Notes: generated by a model not told the origin, from the letters alone. A DNA stretch of 64,000 nt from Populus alba (GCF_005239225.2 NC_133294.1:19109631-19173630); one strand, 5' to 3'. Shown: positions 10,241 to 23,830, counted from the stretch's first letter. Made by a program: numbers and translations.

Positions 10241-12373
10241 GTTCATGACCACTGTTACTCACAGCAACTAAAGTTGGCTAGGAGAGAATTGTTTTTGCTG
10301 ATCTGTAACTTGTTTCTTCGGGATCATTGGGTATCAAAGTATATATGAGGTCCTTTATTTTACCTCAAACAATTGGATGTTCTTTTTGTTAGTTACTTAA
10401 TGAGGTTGAAACAAGTTTCCATCTTGATGTAAGATTCCTCCTGTTGCTTCTTCTTGTTCAACTTGTTCTTCCCCTCCTGTTTTGGTTGGTGTTGTTTCTA
10501 GTTAATGATTTATGAGTTTCCCATCGGTCTAAGATCTTGATTCCTGTCTAATTTTTGTTACAGGTTTGTCCATTGCCTTGAGCATCATGTGGCTTTGTTA
10601 CTATTTTTTTAAGGAATGCCTTTTCCCCTTTCTTCTTACAACCTATTTTCCCCCGTGTCTGCTTTTACTGACCCACCACCCTCTTGCATTTTCTTCTATA
10701 TGGAAGCTTGTTCTTCTTTACAACATGTTTTTGCTCTTTTTTTTGTTCTTGGTTGCTTCTGTGTTGACTTTTTCTAATTATATTTGCATTACCTACTCTT
10801 TTTATCATATGCTCCTTGCTTTGCAGCCATTCGTATAGGGCTGTTTGGGTTTAGGTTTATACATATGGTCTCCTTCTCCATGATTGTGGCCTGGTCTAAG
10901 CTTTCTACAACCTCTAAAACTCTTTTTTTCTTCCTCCGAATGTGTTGAGCTTTCTCTGTGTTTCCATAGTATTTTGTTGACTTTCTTGTCGTCTATTTTT
11001 TAGATGATCTTGACTTTGTCTTTGTTTTTCCATTGCTGATTGCTATTTGAGGTTGTTTATTTTGGAATCACAGGTGTTGACTTTTATGGTCAGTTGATTT
11101 TATCATTTGTTTTTTTATTTTTGTTTTTTCCTCATTCATTAACCTAGGAAAAGTCAACATCTCAAAACACTAATGACAAAAAAAAAAAAAAAAAAAAAAC
11201 GAATCTATCTTGCTGCCTTTTCATTTTTTTTACCCTAACCCGAATCTGTCTTTGATTCCGAATCTGTCTTTGATTCTTTTACCACCCTTCATATTTTCCC
11301 ATCTTTTTCACAGGCACTACTCTTGCTCCTTCAGCAACCCCAAGCCCCCCCGCCCCTGCATTTCTTTCTTTTTCACAGTTCTTTAAAGGAACCCTTTTCT
11401 TTTTTCTTTTTCGTGTGAAAGACATGTGAGGGTAGTAAAGCCCTATTTATTTTTATATTTTAAAATTTTTTTAATTTTAAATTAATAATTTTTTAGTGTT
11501 TTCATGTTATTTTGATAAAAATAATTTTTTTAAAATAAAAAATATTATTTTAATATATTTTTAAATAAAAAATATTTTAAAATATATTTACAACTACATT
11601 CCCGAATACAAAATAAATAAATCCTCGAGAAAAAGATTTGTATCTTAAGAGGAGGAAAAAACAAAAATGGTATTATGGATACAAGCAGGCCCATTGGGGC
11701 ATTATAAAATGTGGGCTAAAAATCTTCTTTTCATTTTCAGTGCGAAAGCCCAATACTTCTTTAACAACCCAATAAACACCACAAATTACAAAAACAAAAA
11801 ACCAAGTATAGAAACTTTCCTTTGAGCCAGGAACTCTCCTTGTCGTCCCAAGCTCCGTACCTGGGAAACCAGTTCGATCTCTGAAGTTAGATTTCATTTC
11901 ATTTGAATTATCTTTTCATTTAATGCAATCGAATTATTCAAATGATGGATTGTTTTATTTTTCTTGGATTTTCTTATATTTTTTTAGATTTTTCTGTTAA
12001 TGAATAATTAATTTCTGGGTCTCTATTTTTTTAGTGTCAATCCATTTCTTTGTTAATCATATTCTTCGAACTGCTTAAAAGCATTTAGATCTGCATTTAT
12101 TAATTAAAACCCGTTAATTCGAGTAACATTTGCTTTTCAGTTTTGAGTTTGTTTAAGATTTGAATTGCCTTTCATTTTCGATTTCGTTTCTGGGTTTTTA
12201 TCAAATTGTTTATTTACGATGATTGTGTATATATTTTTTAAATTAGTGACGTAATTTGATCATTGCTGAAAGCTCCTTCTAAAGAAAGTAAAGTTTAGTT
12301 GAGTTCAGAATGCATTTTGCTGATTTAACTTTGTTGTATTAATGTAGGTTGAGTTATAGTTATTGTTTGTAAC
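10241..12373. other. Intergenic region and 5' leader of SYP61
   Basis: 10241-11440 is T/C-rich with no convincing coding potential; a 21-base poly-A tract lies near 11178-11199. 11440-11620 is MITE-like (separate entry). From about 11880 the sequence has the look of a 5' UTR, followed by T-rich intron-like DNA that ends at an AG near 12346, 28 bp before the SYP61 ATG. A 5' UTR intron is therefore likely but unproven. Confidence 0.4.
11450..11620. mobile_element. Degenerate MITE-like element upstream of SYP61
   Basis: Shares with the better copy at 16421-16609 the core of A/T runs around 'tttttagtgttttcatgttattttgat', the 'aatattattttaatatattttt' type segment, and a right end resembling 'caactacattcccgaataca'. 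Terminal repeats are eroded, so the limits are approximate. Confidence 0.4.
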
Positions 12374-14483
12374 ATGTCATCTGCGCAAGACCCGTTTTAT
12401 ATTGTGAAAGAGGAGATTCAAGAATCTGTAAGTTTTTCTTGTTTTATGATTTTGAGGTTGATGGGTTGTTTTGTTAGGTCCATGAGTGTCTGAATTTGAT
12501 ATTCCGTTTGTTGTTGTGATTGTTTGGGACTTACATTTATAATTAGACTAAGTCTGTTGTAGTAATATTTTTGGGGCTCCCCTATGTTAGATTGACAAGT
12601 TGCAATCTTCTTTTCACCAATGGGAACGGATTTCTTGTGATATGGGAGACCAAGTGCATCTTACAAAGGAGCTGCTTGCTGCTTGTGAGAGCATTGAGTG
12701 GCAGGTATTATAATTTATATTTTTATACTCGTAGCTGTTTCTGTTGAAGATTTTAGTGATTTTCCCCCCTGTTTAATTTGCGGTGTAGAGAGTTTGGCTA
12801 GATGAGTTTGGCAAGAATCATGAGCTAAGACACTTATTCTCTGATTGTTCCTTATACCTACAGAAGAATTTCATTAACAATAAAATAAATTCCCAAAAAA
12901 AAAAATGATCATTAATCTTCCAAGCAGCTAAGTTAGCTACGTGTTTCGCATGAGTTTTTGTATTTAGTTGAATACGATTCCTGTATGCAACTGATGAAGC
13001 TTTCTTCTTGATAGGAAGGTGGATGAATTGGACAAAGCAATTTCTGTAGCAGGTAGAGATCCTTCTTGGTATGGCATTGATGAAGCAGAACTTGAAAAAC
13101 GGAGGAGATGGACCAGCACTGCTCGCAATCAGGTACCATGTCAATAGCAGGTTTCTTTTTCAGGATATCACTTTATTATAACTGAAAGGTTTCTGCAATG
13201 TGAATGTATTCCCCATTTTAATTTGTAAAAATGTCTATGACAAACTTTCTCCCAGTATATTGACTATCTTAATAACTGAATTGTTTATCTTATACATGTC
13301 ATTTAGGTTTTGTAATGAATATTTGGAAGTGTAATAGATAGTAAGCTGTAAGCTGTAATTTTTCATTTATGCGTTCCCCGATGGATTGTGTTGCTTTATT
13401 AGATGGGCAATGTGAAGAAAGCAGTAGTAGCTGGAAGAGAGGTGAATATTAGTGGAACTGCTAGTGTGAGTGGGATGCGCAGAGAATTAATGAGGATGCC
13501 TAATTCTCAACAGGCTGACAAATCCAACCAGTATACTCAAGATAATGATGATTTTATACAATCAGAATCAGATAGACAATTGCTTCTTATAAAGTAAAGT
13601 TTTTTAACTCCTTACCTTATTCTTTGAGATGAATTTGTTGTGTTAGTGTGCTATGCTTCAATAGATGTTTACACATACAGATATTTCCTTGTATGAGTTA
13701 ATTTTTATATTTGGATATTTCTGTATTCAATCTAATGGCGAGTAGTGGTAGTTCCCGTAATGCAATATTTTCCTTCATTATTTTCCACAGCTAGAGCCTA
13801 GAGCAGACAATTTATTGAGTTAGCTGCAGCATGGTTGAAAGTATTAGGGTTGGATTGGTTTAGCTTAACTTCAGGATACGTCTTTGAGATTTTCATATAT
13901 TGTTTAATCATTCTTTGCTCATTTTGCCTTTGTATTGTATGGTGGATGCAGGCAACAGGATGAGGAGTTGGATGAGCTCAGTGTAATCGTGGGGAGATTT
14001 GGAGGTGTTGGCCTTACCATACATGAAGAGCTCCTTGCACAGGTTAGGATCTTGTAGGTTGATGTTCCTTGCATTTATTTTACCCCAACCCCTCTGCCAG
14101 AAGCTTGCACAAGGGTTGTATTAACTTTGAAACTGACTAATCTAGTCGAGTTTGATATTGCTTAATTTTGGGACTTAATTTGTCCTTGGTGCTTCAGGAA
14201 AAGATCATAGATGATTTGGGTATGGAAATGGACAGTACATCGAATCGCCTTGATTTTGTTCAGGTGATTTTCTTTCAGTGGCTATGTATCAAATACTACT
14301 TTTCTACACTTTTAAATGATATGATATCACCATTTATTTTTCTTGTTCTTTCTTTCTTTTTTTCACTTGCAGAAAAAAGTTGCCATGGTCATGAAGAAGG
14401 CCAGTGCAAAGGGGCAGCTTATAATGATATTGTTTTTGGTAGTTTTGTTCATCATCTTATTTGTTCTCGTCTTTCTGACCTAA
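12374..14483 (+). CDS. SYP61: Syntaxin-61 (Qc-SNARE of the trans-Golgi network/early endosome), 7 coding exons
   Basis: Qc-SNARE of the plant TGN/early endosome, forming SNARE complexes for post-Golgi and plasma-membrane traffic; in Arabidopsis linked to osmotic and salt stress. Coding exons: 12374-12427, 12591-12704, 13019-13132, 13403-13593, 13952-14042, 14198-14263, 14373-14483, all with GT-AG introns. Spliced product is 246 aa, about the length of Arabidopsis SYP61. The N-terminal syntaxin-6-type three-helix domain begins MSSAQDPFYIVKEEIQ and includes DPSWYGIDEAELEKRRRW. The SNARE helix runs about residues 160-215 (DEELDEL, then LTIHEELLAQEKIIDDLG with the zero-layer Gln in LAQEK, then STSNRLDFVQKK). 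It ends with a single C-terminal transmembrane anchor (LIMILFLVVLFIILFVLVFL). The start is the first ATG of a perfect family N-terminus. Exon 4 to 5 is the only phase-2 junction. All residues expected of a working SNARE are present. Confidence 0.95.
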
Positions 14484-16159
14484 CCTATGGAAAAACCAAT
14501 CTGAAAATGTCCGTACATAAGATACAGATGCCATCTATGGGAGCAAGCATAAGGGTGACAGAGGAACACATAAGAAGATGGGAAGAACCTGAGGTGTTGG
14601 GAGTTTTAAACCGTTTTAGACTTGTTGAGATTTGGTTTTGAGCAATTTTGAGTTATAAATTCCATATATGACAGTTTCATATAATTCTCACCTTCATTGC
14701 ATGTGATTTTTGTTTTGATGGTCTCTGTTAGAAACCTTGCCTGCATGAAGTTAGGTTTTTCTAATTTCGCCTGTAATTTTGATCATTTCTTCTATTTCGC
14801 ATCCCCTTATGTTCATATCTATTATTTTCACTCATTCTTATTTTACATATCTACATTTCCTCACTTTTCTTAAATATTTTGGACAAAATCTGTTTCTGAT
14901 TTGATTTTTACATGATTGCATCCGTGCCTTTGTGTCTTCAAACACTATCCATTGTTTCATCCGTGCTAATGACTCAATTATACAACTGAACCAAAAATAG
15001 GTAAGAGTAAGTTAATCCACTTAAATCTAGAACATTGAAAATTATAAAAGAAATATACAATTTTTTGAAACTTCGAATTATTATTTTTATTTCTTAAGAT
15101 TCTTATTTTTCCCAAAAAAATAATAATTGCTAGGACTTTTATTTTGATTTTGTTTGAAAACATGTTAAGAATTTAATTTTTTAGCAATTTTGATATTTTT
15201 ATTTCTTATCATTTTAAAAAATTATATTCTCTAAAAAATTGTTTATAAATTTCTTAAACACTTTCAGAAATTTTAATGGACGAGATATTTTTAATTCTTT
15301 AAATATTTTCAAAAGTTTAAATATTTTTGTTAAACAATTTTTTTTTTAATTTCTAGATCGTTTTTAAGAATCTTGATGATCTAATATTGAGATTTGATAT
15401 TTTAAAAAATATTTTTGAAAAATTTTATTTTTTATAAAATATATATTTTTTAATTTTAAAACGTGTCAATATATAAACAATAATAAACTTACAATTTAAT
15501 TGTATTGGATGAATTGATTAAATTATACAAATACATGATAAATTTGAACCAAATCTTTTTTAGATGAGCTTATTTTGGGTTGTTGGTACTTTCATTTGGC
15601 AAGCAAACCCCGTAAACGAAAGATAATTAAACATGGAAAAATACTATATACATAACTATTTTTACTATTCCATTGTAATGGTAATTTTGCCATTTCAAAA
15701 ATCAATGTTAGAGGTATGTAGATCTTTTCATAATACTCATTATTTTTATATTTTTTTAACCATGATAAAATGACTTAATTATCCTCAAAGTTAAAAAATT
15801 TATAACTAATAAATAAAAATATTTGTGTCTTAGTTTTTACAGTACAAAAAAAAAATAAAATTAAAACATGTGTCTAGGGGCCTTTGATCTTTTCACAATC
15901 ATCAGTGTATGGGTCTCACCCACGCACTTCAAGTAATGTATGCAGTGCCTCCTTACAGTCAAAAATTCCTTTCTATCGTGTCACTGGAAGTATCACCGCA
16001 TCCTTTTCCTGTTCGTGCAACACGTGATGATGATGGGGTGGTTTGTCATCAATGAGCTTTCTTTTTTATTTTTTTTTTCTTCTCTCTCTTGTCTCTTGAA
16101 AAGTATAGTTTTGTTTTATTTATTGTTGGTATTTCAACCTCAGTCCTTTATATTGTAAT
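14484..16159. other. 3' flank of SYP61 and AT-rich intergenic DNA
   Basis: 14484-14640 is probably 3' UTR (no frame continues). From about 14980 the sequence is strongly AT-rich with many T/A runs resembling the dispersed AT-rich repeats elsewhere. No gene or RNA recognised. Confidence 0.45.
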
Positions 16160-17240
16160 TTTAAATTTTTGTTCTTGGTTCTTTAATAGAAGTTTTATTA
16201 GTTTTTAATTTCATCATTCAATCTTCTATTTTCATATATTTGTTTTTTCAATTTGATCCTCATTGTTTTGATTTTTTTTTTTTTACCTTTTGTTCAATTG
16301 ATTTTTTTTAATTTCACTCTTCAATTAAAAATTTGTTTGTATTTTCTATTTTAATTTTAATCCTCATTCTTTTGATTTTTTTTATCCTTTTGTTAAATTA
16401 AATTTTATTTTCAATTTAGTTGTTTGGGATTGCGATTGGACCGCGCTTTTGAAAATGTTTTATTTTTTTTTAATTTGAGATTATTATTTTTGTGTTTTTG
16501 AATCGTTTTGATGTGCTAATATCAAAAATAATTTTTTTAAAAAAAAATTATTTTGATGCATTTGTAAGAGAAGAACTTTGAAAAACAACCTCTACTACAC
16601 TCTCAAACATACACTTCACCTTTAATTGGAGATCAAATTTATTTTGTATTTCGATTTTGATTCTTATTTTTTTAATTACTATTTTTAAATCATTTTATAT
16701 TATTTGAAATTCTTTTTTCAATTTCATCCCTCAACATATTGATTGAGAATTGAGTTTTATGATTTTTCTAAATAGGGTGTTTTCGATCTAATGATCCAAG
16801 TCATAGATTTGAAAAGTTAAAATTTGTTGACATTGTTTTTTTTTTTTTTTTTTTAAATGGGCTTTGTGATTTTCATAGTTTTTTTTTTCAATTGGGTTAT
16901 TCTAATCTTATGATCTAGATCATGGGTTTAGATTGATAACTCAGGTTGAATTGGTCCTGATTAACGGGGTTATAAGCTTGTCATGCTAATCCGGGTTGAC
17001 TCAAACATGTTTTTTTTATCCAATTTCATTATTATGTATTTAATGGGTTGAGAATTGTGTTATATCATTATTTCCTTTTGAAAATATATTCTTAGATTAT
17101 TCTGATAATTTGTTTTTTAATTTGGTCTATTTGTTATTTTATCTCTTTGTATTGTCTAATTAAAACCAACTTATTTGACTACTTTAACCCAATTAAATTT
17201 ATAACCCAAATCATGAATTTATCTCTCTTTTTTTAATGCA
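16160..17240 (+). repeat. Dispersed AT-rich repeat ('caatttcat...aattgag' family)
   Basis: Recurrent phrases such as 'caatttcatc', 'gattgagaattgagttttat', 'atgatccaagtcat', 'gggttgactc' recur at 24150-24543 with 26170-26400, 42480-43680 and 44640-45880 on the same strand, and in reverse at 23060-23830. No coding capacity and no clear ends; probably decayed, serially duplicated non-autonomous element DNA. A MITE (16421-16609) is inserted in it. Confidence 0.6.
16421..16609. mobile_element. MITE-like element with terminal inverted repeats
   Basis: Left end TGTTTGGGATTG and right end, read in reverse, TGTTTGAGAGTG form imperfect terminal inverted repeats around 189 bp of non-coding DNA that includes 'gttttgatgtgctaatatcaaaaa'. 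The same plan recurs at 37813-37970 and, eroded, at about 11450, 19390 and 41930. A target duplication was not identified, so the superfamily is left open. Confidence 0.55.
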
Positions 17241-19389
17241 TTTGCAACATATGTGTATTATTAGTCCATTGGCTCACGCTCCACTGCGGGGCAAATAAAT
17301 TCTTTAAAATGTAAAAAAATAATGTTAAGAGCATGAATAATTTTTTGATGTATTATTAAACTTGGCTCAATGGATCAATCTTGAAATTTCGATACCTAAT
17401 TCTTTGCATAACTTGAGTTTCAAACTAAATTGCGCAAGAGTTGGTCAAAATTAAATTGCTTGATTTCATGGATCAAGATGTAATCTTGATGACTTGTAAA
17501 AATATGGTTTAACTTTCAACTAAACTTCAAGATGATAACTTTTTTCATAAAAAACTATTGAAATAATGACAGATGTTGGATTGGACAATCCCCAAGCAAA
17601 TCGTGTTATGGAATATATGGAGTTTAATAATTTGTTTATATATATAATATATTCTTTTAATTATATGATAAAAATATATGGTCACAAAATTAAATGCCAA
17701 CCTAAAAAAACTTATTTGAGACAGTGATAACTCTAAAAAAAAAATAATAAATAAATAAATAAATCATGCAATTTATTTCGCAACCAATCCAATATTGAAG
17801 GATAAAATTAATAAAAAAATTATTGAAAACAATTAACAAACCAAAAACCAAAAAATGCATATCCGGCTAGTGAGTGAACTCATCAAACCTATGAATCGAG
17901 TAACTAGGGCTAACACGCTAAACCTGTAAACTAGATTATGGACTCAGTGAGATTATAATTTTTTTCCAAAATTAATTTTTATTTAAATACATGATAAAAA
18001 AAATATACGATCACAAAATAAAATACCAAATATAATACTAAGATTATGTAAAAAAAACTTAAGTGATATGAAGATCAAAATATTTAATATCACAACACGA
18101 GTAATTTACCTTGTTGTGTTTAATGAATTTCTGCATCAAAATAAATTTGTAATAGAAAAAAACATAAAATTTGTAATAGAAATTAATACAAAAAAAACTT
18201 ATCGAATAAAAAAAAAATGCAAAGTTGCACATATGAAAAATCTTATAAAAAATCAATATTTTAAAAAATTTAATCTATATAAAATTAAGAAAAAAACACA
18301 GATGAATCATATATACCTCTTTAAAAACTAAACACATCCAATATCATTAAAAATAATTACCAACTAATTAAAACATAAACCCAAAATCTATTTGAAAAAA
18401 ATATCAACTAATGCATTATTTTATTAAAAAAAATCAAAATTAAAAAATAAAATAAAGAATTAGGCTATGCCTAACGCTTAGCTCAATGAAGTAACGACCT
18501 GCCTTTTTTTTTAAGTTTAATGGGATACATCAGTAGATAAAGAGTTTTCTGTTCATCTCCAAAATTCAGCCACTACGGTGGCTAAAAAAACAAGGCCCTT
18601 TGGTTTTTTTACCCAAAAACTCATTTTCAACCTATTTTTTGCTCAAAACACTTAGGAAACACTATATAAATCTTGTTAAATCAATTCACGGCCACAAAAA
18701 ACATAAGAAAACCACCCTAAAACTTAAAATTCACCTGAAAAAAAAAAAAAAAAAACCTTCTTAAGCTCATATTGATTTTTTATGTGTTTTCAAGGTAAAA
18801 AAAAAAAAAACATAATCTTAACTCCCCTCGTTATATGAAACCATTTAATACAAAAAATAACCGTTTTGGCGGCCAAATTCCTCACCAATAGACAATTTCT
18901 CTCTTTAAACTAGAATCCAACAACTTTTTTTTTTCTACTCCAACCAAAAAAAGACTGAACAATGAGTAAAATGAAGTTTGGTATCAAAATTAAATTTTGT
19001 AAAATTCAAGGGACCAATTATTTAATAGCTAAAAAATATGGGAGACTCAAATAAATTTTTGATCAAAATATTTAATCCGCCATCCTATGTTATTTATGTT
19101 TTTCACTTCAATCTCTTTTCTTTCAATTTAACCCTCCTTAAACAAAAAAATGCAATTAGACTCTAATTTATTTTAAAAGAGCTCAATTATACAAAAAAAT
19201 TAACTTGAGGATTATATTGAAAATTTTAAAAAAATTACCTACAATATAATATAAAAAGAAAAATAATGTTTTTATAAACAATAAAAAGATCAAATGTTTT
19301 AGCTGTAATAATACATTTTTATGGAACAAAATTCAGTTTTGCAGGCTAGTGCATATCCACCCCTAGAGCAGCGCAAACCTACACCAAGG
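17241..19389. other. AT-rich intergenic DNA
   Basis: No supported gene. Overlapping open stretches on both strands at 18059-18331 are low-complexity A/T translations (Lys/Asn/Ile or Phe/Tyr-rich), not genes. Poly-A runs near 18740 and 18797. Confidence 0.5.
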
Positions 19390-19560
19390 CTCCACGGTTG
19401 AAATTACGTTTTTTTAAATTATTAAAAAGAAATTTTGTTAATTTTTTTTAATTATCAGATTATTTTAATGTGCTTATCTAAAAAATATATTTTAAAAAAT
19501 AAAAAAAATATCATTTTAATATATTTATATATATATAAAAAACTTTAAACTACCCTTATA
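19390..19560. mobile_element. Degenerate MITE-like element upstream of the OPA3-like gene
   Basis: Contains the family core 'agattattttaatgtgctta' and 'aaaaaatatcattttaatatattt', as in the copies near 11450 and 41930. It lies about 360 bp before the OPA3-like ATG. Ends eroded. Confidence 0.4.
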
Positions 19561-19921
19561 AATAACCCAAGTCAACTTCTTAAAATTAGCACCCTTCGAG
19601 TTTTACTTTAGAAAAAAAAAAGTTTTGTCAAAGCAGAAGCACAAGAATTTTTTTAAATAAAGAAATAATAATAATTTCTCATAAGTGGACCTCAAGAAAT
19701 AAATAATAATTCAGAAATGACTTTTCTCCGCCCCTCTGAACTTGCGGTTTCGCAACAGCAACATCGGCAGCCATTTTATCGTCTTCGCCAAGAAATTCTC
19801 TATTACATAACCTACGGTTCTAAAAGAAGACCAAAGACAGAGATCAATCCGTGTTCTTGTAATAAAAGTTAAAGAAGATTGCAGAATCAGATCTCGGAAG
19901 AACTCAAGAAAAAGAGTTATT

Positions 19922-22663
19922 ATGGTGCTGCCATTATTGAAGTTAGGGACATTAGCCTTGAAAACATTGAGTAAACCATTGGCCAGCAGGCTCAAACAAC
20001 AGGCTGCTATTCACCCCAAGTTTCGTCAGTTCATCATCAACATTGCTCAGGTACTCTTTATACCCATACATTTGACTTGATCTTTCATTTTATCAGATGG
20101 GTTTTGGTGACTTAGATTGTTTTTCACTCTAGAGGCGATAAAGGTTGAAACTTTGATTGTGATTGTTTGAATTGAATTACCAGGCTAATCATCGGATTAC
20201 AACTAGAACGCAAAGAAGAATATATGGTCATGCAACTGATGTTGAGATAAGGCCCTTGAATGAAGAAAAAGCTGTCCAGGCTGCTGTTGATCTTATTGGG
20301 GAAGTCTTCGTTTTCACGGTATTGTTTTTTAATCCCAAGTCGCTCTTCTTGATGTTTGAAGAATTTGTTTTGAGTCCCTTAGTTTTGCTTCTCTTAATGT
20401 CTGAATTTGTTGATACCCAAAAACTCTACTTATCCTGTACAATTTGCAATGTCTTTTGTGCTGTGTAAATTGTGGGTTTGTGTGCTTACGCTGGTTTTTG
20501 TCCTTGCATTTACAGAAAGAGAGAGAATAGTGTAGCTAATTTGGTGTCTTTTTAGTTGGCAAAGCTAACTTAACTGACTAAAGTTGTGTTTCAAATTGTC
20601 AAGAATTCAATTTTCTGTACAAGTTTAGAGACTTGCCTATGCGGAAATGTTACTGTATATTTGAGGTTTCATAAGAAAAATGTTAAATAAGAAATATTAT
20701 TAGTTTTAGATTGTGGCGTTAGAATTCTGTTATAAAGGAAAATTGTTTATCCCTGGTGAATGTAAATGAAACTCTTATGCATAAATTGAATCTTGATGGA
20801 TTTCTGAGCTTTTCACTCCTTCTGCAAGACTAAATAGATGGGAGGGTGATCATATTTACATATGTACACAATTTACATCTGGCTGAATTTCTTATTCCAT
20901 CAATATGATTGTAGAAATGGGAACCAGTAACACTAATTTAATGCACTCTAATTGATTAGGACAAAATTTGGTCTGGATTTAGGAGATGGTGGAGTTCTTT
21001 GCTTTGACACCATGCTATATGTACTATTATGCATGAAAAAAAATGAATCTGATATATTTTATGTGCTTATTTCACTACGAGACAACTATGAAGATTATTT
21101 GGGTTTACAATTACTTAGTGCTCCATTTTTCAACATGAATAGGTGGCAGGAGCTGCTGTGATTTTTGAGGTGCAGAGAAGTGCAAAATCAGAAGCCAGAA
21201 AAGAGGAAAAGCGAAAGCAAGAATTGGAGGTAAAATAATCTTCTTTGTTTGCTGACATTAAATCTCTTTGCTAATTTTGTTTCCCAGGTCCACCTTGGAA
21301 TGGCTATTATTTACTTTATGCAAAAGCTGTTTGATAAGATTCTTCGGATGTCATTAGACATTATATAGTTCTAGGTGTTCTGCATGGAATAGTTTAGCAA
21401 CAGCTGCCATGTGCAGAGCTCCTGTTCTTCAATGTCCTTCCCTTTTGGTAATGAAGTATTTTCTTTATCATCAGTTATCATAGCATACTAAGCAAGGGTT
21501 ATATAATTTTTTTTTTCCTGGGCACGAGGAGCTGAATTTAATGAATATTGATTCTGGGACGTTTTCACTGGCCCAACAAGATTACAACTTCCGCTTGGTA
21601 TAACTCTTGAAGAATTTTAGTTTCACACTTATGTGTCAATAAGATAGATACCCACTCGAATCTACAGAAGCATAGTAAGAAAAAAGAGGAGAGAGAAGAG
21701 AGGGGAGATATAGATCCTTGATAGATTAGGGTCCTATACATATTGGCATTTCCAATCCAATGGACTTGCCAATTAGAAAAGGAGTTTCTTTAGGTTAGTT
21801 TGTTTGCACTATGATGGTTGGTGCTATCATTTTCATGACGATGTGAGCCATGAGTATATGTGGTGCCCAAATGACGGTAGGGGGGGCACCCATGGACCAC
21901 TTTCTAGAGAATAGCTGAACTGATCTTTTGTACGATCAAAAAAGGAAATTGCAATATTGTGAAATGATAGTGTTTGAATAATCAATAATAGAAACATGTC
22001 ACTCCTTTTCTAGCAGAATCAATCCCTATGTTCCTCCCTACTTTCAGTATTGGTCATTTTCTAATGCAATTTTATTTTCTACTAAAGAGAAGACATGATG
22101 ATTGAAAATTCCAGATCGTAATATACATCACCACACTTTCAAGTTCTCAAACTGATCTCTTTAATCTGTTTTAAGAAATTTGTAGCGGCCTTAAATGATC
22201 ATATTTCGATGCATGTCTGTTGTTGATAACAATAAATTGAAGCAGACTCTTCATTGGCACCTCCCATCTCGTGTTTACTTAGATGAAAATTGAGGGCCTC
22301 TTGATGGCTTTATAGCGTTTTTTTTTCTTTTTCCTGTTTTCTTTGTGACATTGTCATGTTTAATGATAAGGCTTGGTCAGCAGAAATGTACCATCAAATA
22401 ACTAATACTTCATTGCAACCTCGTCTCATAGCATATTATCAAATTGATAATTGACATTTATTTCCAGTTTCCCAATTCATGGACACTGTTATTCACTTTG
22501 TTTTTAGGCAATGAAGCAAAGAGATGAAGACTTGGCAAGAGAAGTGGAACTTTTAAAGCAAAAACTACAAGAAATTGAGCAGCTTGCCAAGGGACGAGGT
22601 CTTGGTGGTATTTTCCAGTTCAAACATTCAGCTGCAGAAGAAGAAAAAGCAGCAAAATCATAG
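19922..22663 (+). CDS. OPA3-like mitochondrial protein, 4 coding exons
   Basis: Member of the OPA3 (optic atrophy 3) family, small proteins of mitochondrial membranes whose biochemical role is not settled. Coding exons: 19922-20050, 20184-20318, 21143-21229, 22508-22663, all phase 0 with GT-AG introns; product 168 aa. The family domain spans residues 1-100: MVLPLLKLGTLALKTLSKPLA, then RLKQQAAIHPKFRQFII, RTQRRIYGH and IRPLNEEKAVQAAVDLIGE, ending with a hydrophobic segment VFVFTVAGAAVIFEV that crosses the exon 2/3 junction. After it comes a charged coiled-coil tail (RKEEKRKQELEAMKQRDEDLAREVELLKQ split over exons 3 and 4), as in plant members. The ATG chosen begins the conserved N-terminus; only about 3 kb of gene, with intron 3 the longest (1278 bp). 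No abnormality seen in the coding exons. Confidence 0.9.
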
Positions 22664-23059
22664 TAGTCTAATTATGCAGTGCATCAAATTGCACAATTTC
22701 TAATTCATTGAAGGGCTCGCTGCTAGTGAGAAGCGTTCCTCTTTTTTATTCATTTCTCCTTCTATCATATTTTCAGAGTGATTCTGACTTCGACTGCTTC
22801 ATTCATAACAATTACCATCAAAATTGAGGTTCTCTTTGAAGGAATAAAATCAAATAGAAGGGGTGAATACATTACGAGTGATTGGTCTCTGTATCCAGAG
22901 AACCTGGAAGTGAGAGGTTTGCCAACCTGGGGTGAATACATTACTGCTTCATTCATAACAATTGTTGGAAGGTTGCATCATATTTGTACAAAACCGTCAT
23001 TAGCATGTTTAATGGCCAAACTAGACGTGTACCTATGCTTGCGGAGTTGAATTATTATT
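22664..23059. other. 3' flank of the OPA3-like gene with two interleaved direct repeats
   Basis: Probable 3' UTR and flank. 'ctgcttcattcataacaatt' occurs near 22794 and again near 22946, and 'ggggtgaatacattac' near 22860 and 22930. An open stretch at 22778-23050 exists on both strands but shows no family resemblance and is not called. Confidence 0.5.
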
Positions 23060-23830
23060 TTTAAAAATGATGTTTGAAAAATATCAAAAATTCTTTTTCT
23101 TTTAAGCAACCTTTAAAAATATTTAATTTAACATAAATTTCCGGTATAGAGGATTAAAAAACTTATTTAAAAAAAAACAATGTTAAATAATGAAATTAAA
23201 TAAGAAATAAGAAAATAAGTAAAGAAAAATAATCTTAATTTATATTAGCTTTTCAAATAAGTAACTTAGTTTATTTGACTCAAAGCATCTCATCTAGAAA
23301 AATCATAAAATTCAATTTTGAAAAAATAAAATAAATTAAAGGACTACTGAAATCTCTTAAATGAAGGGTGAAACTAAAACAATCAAATATTAAAGAATGA
23401 GATTGAAAAAAAAAAACTATACAAAATAATCAAAAACAAAAATAGTAATTGAAAGAATGAGGATCAACATAGAAATAAAAAATAAATTCGAGGAAAACTA
23501 TATTTTTTTTATTAAATAATAAAATTGAAAAGAAAAAATAATTTAACAAAAGAACAATTATAAAGAATGAGGAATCAAAATTGAAAACAAAAAATAAATT
23601 AGAGAACTACTACAAGGATGAAATTAAAAAGAAAAAAATAATTTATCAAAAGAATCCACAAAAAATGAAATGAATGAGGACCACCAATTTGTTAAAAAAT
23701 AATATATCACAAATTGAAATTCAATGATGAAATTGAAAACAAATTACAATTTTATAAAAGAGCCATGAAAAAAAATTAAAAGAATAAGGACCTAAGTTAA
23801 AATCTCAATAACTTAAGGGGCAACTCTAAA
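23060..23830 (-). repeat. Dispersed AT-rich repeat, reverse orientation
   Basis: Reads on the minus strand as the 'ttcaatttcatcct ... tcctcattctttt' type of repeat found at 16160-16420; full of short A runs, no coding capacity, no sharp ends. Confidence 0.45.

Noticed and set aside
10566..10838. Open stretch rich in Leu/Phe resembling membrane segments
   Set aside because: T-rich DNA gives Phe/Leu on translation; no Kozak-like start, no homology, no splice structure.
13594..13597. Apparent stop of SYP61 after exon 4
   Set aside because: It is the GT donor read through; joining 13593 to 13952 in phase 2 continues the SNARE frame.
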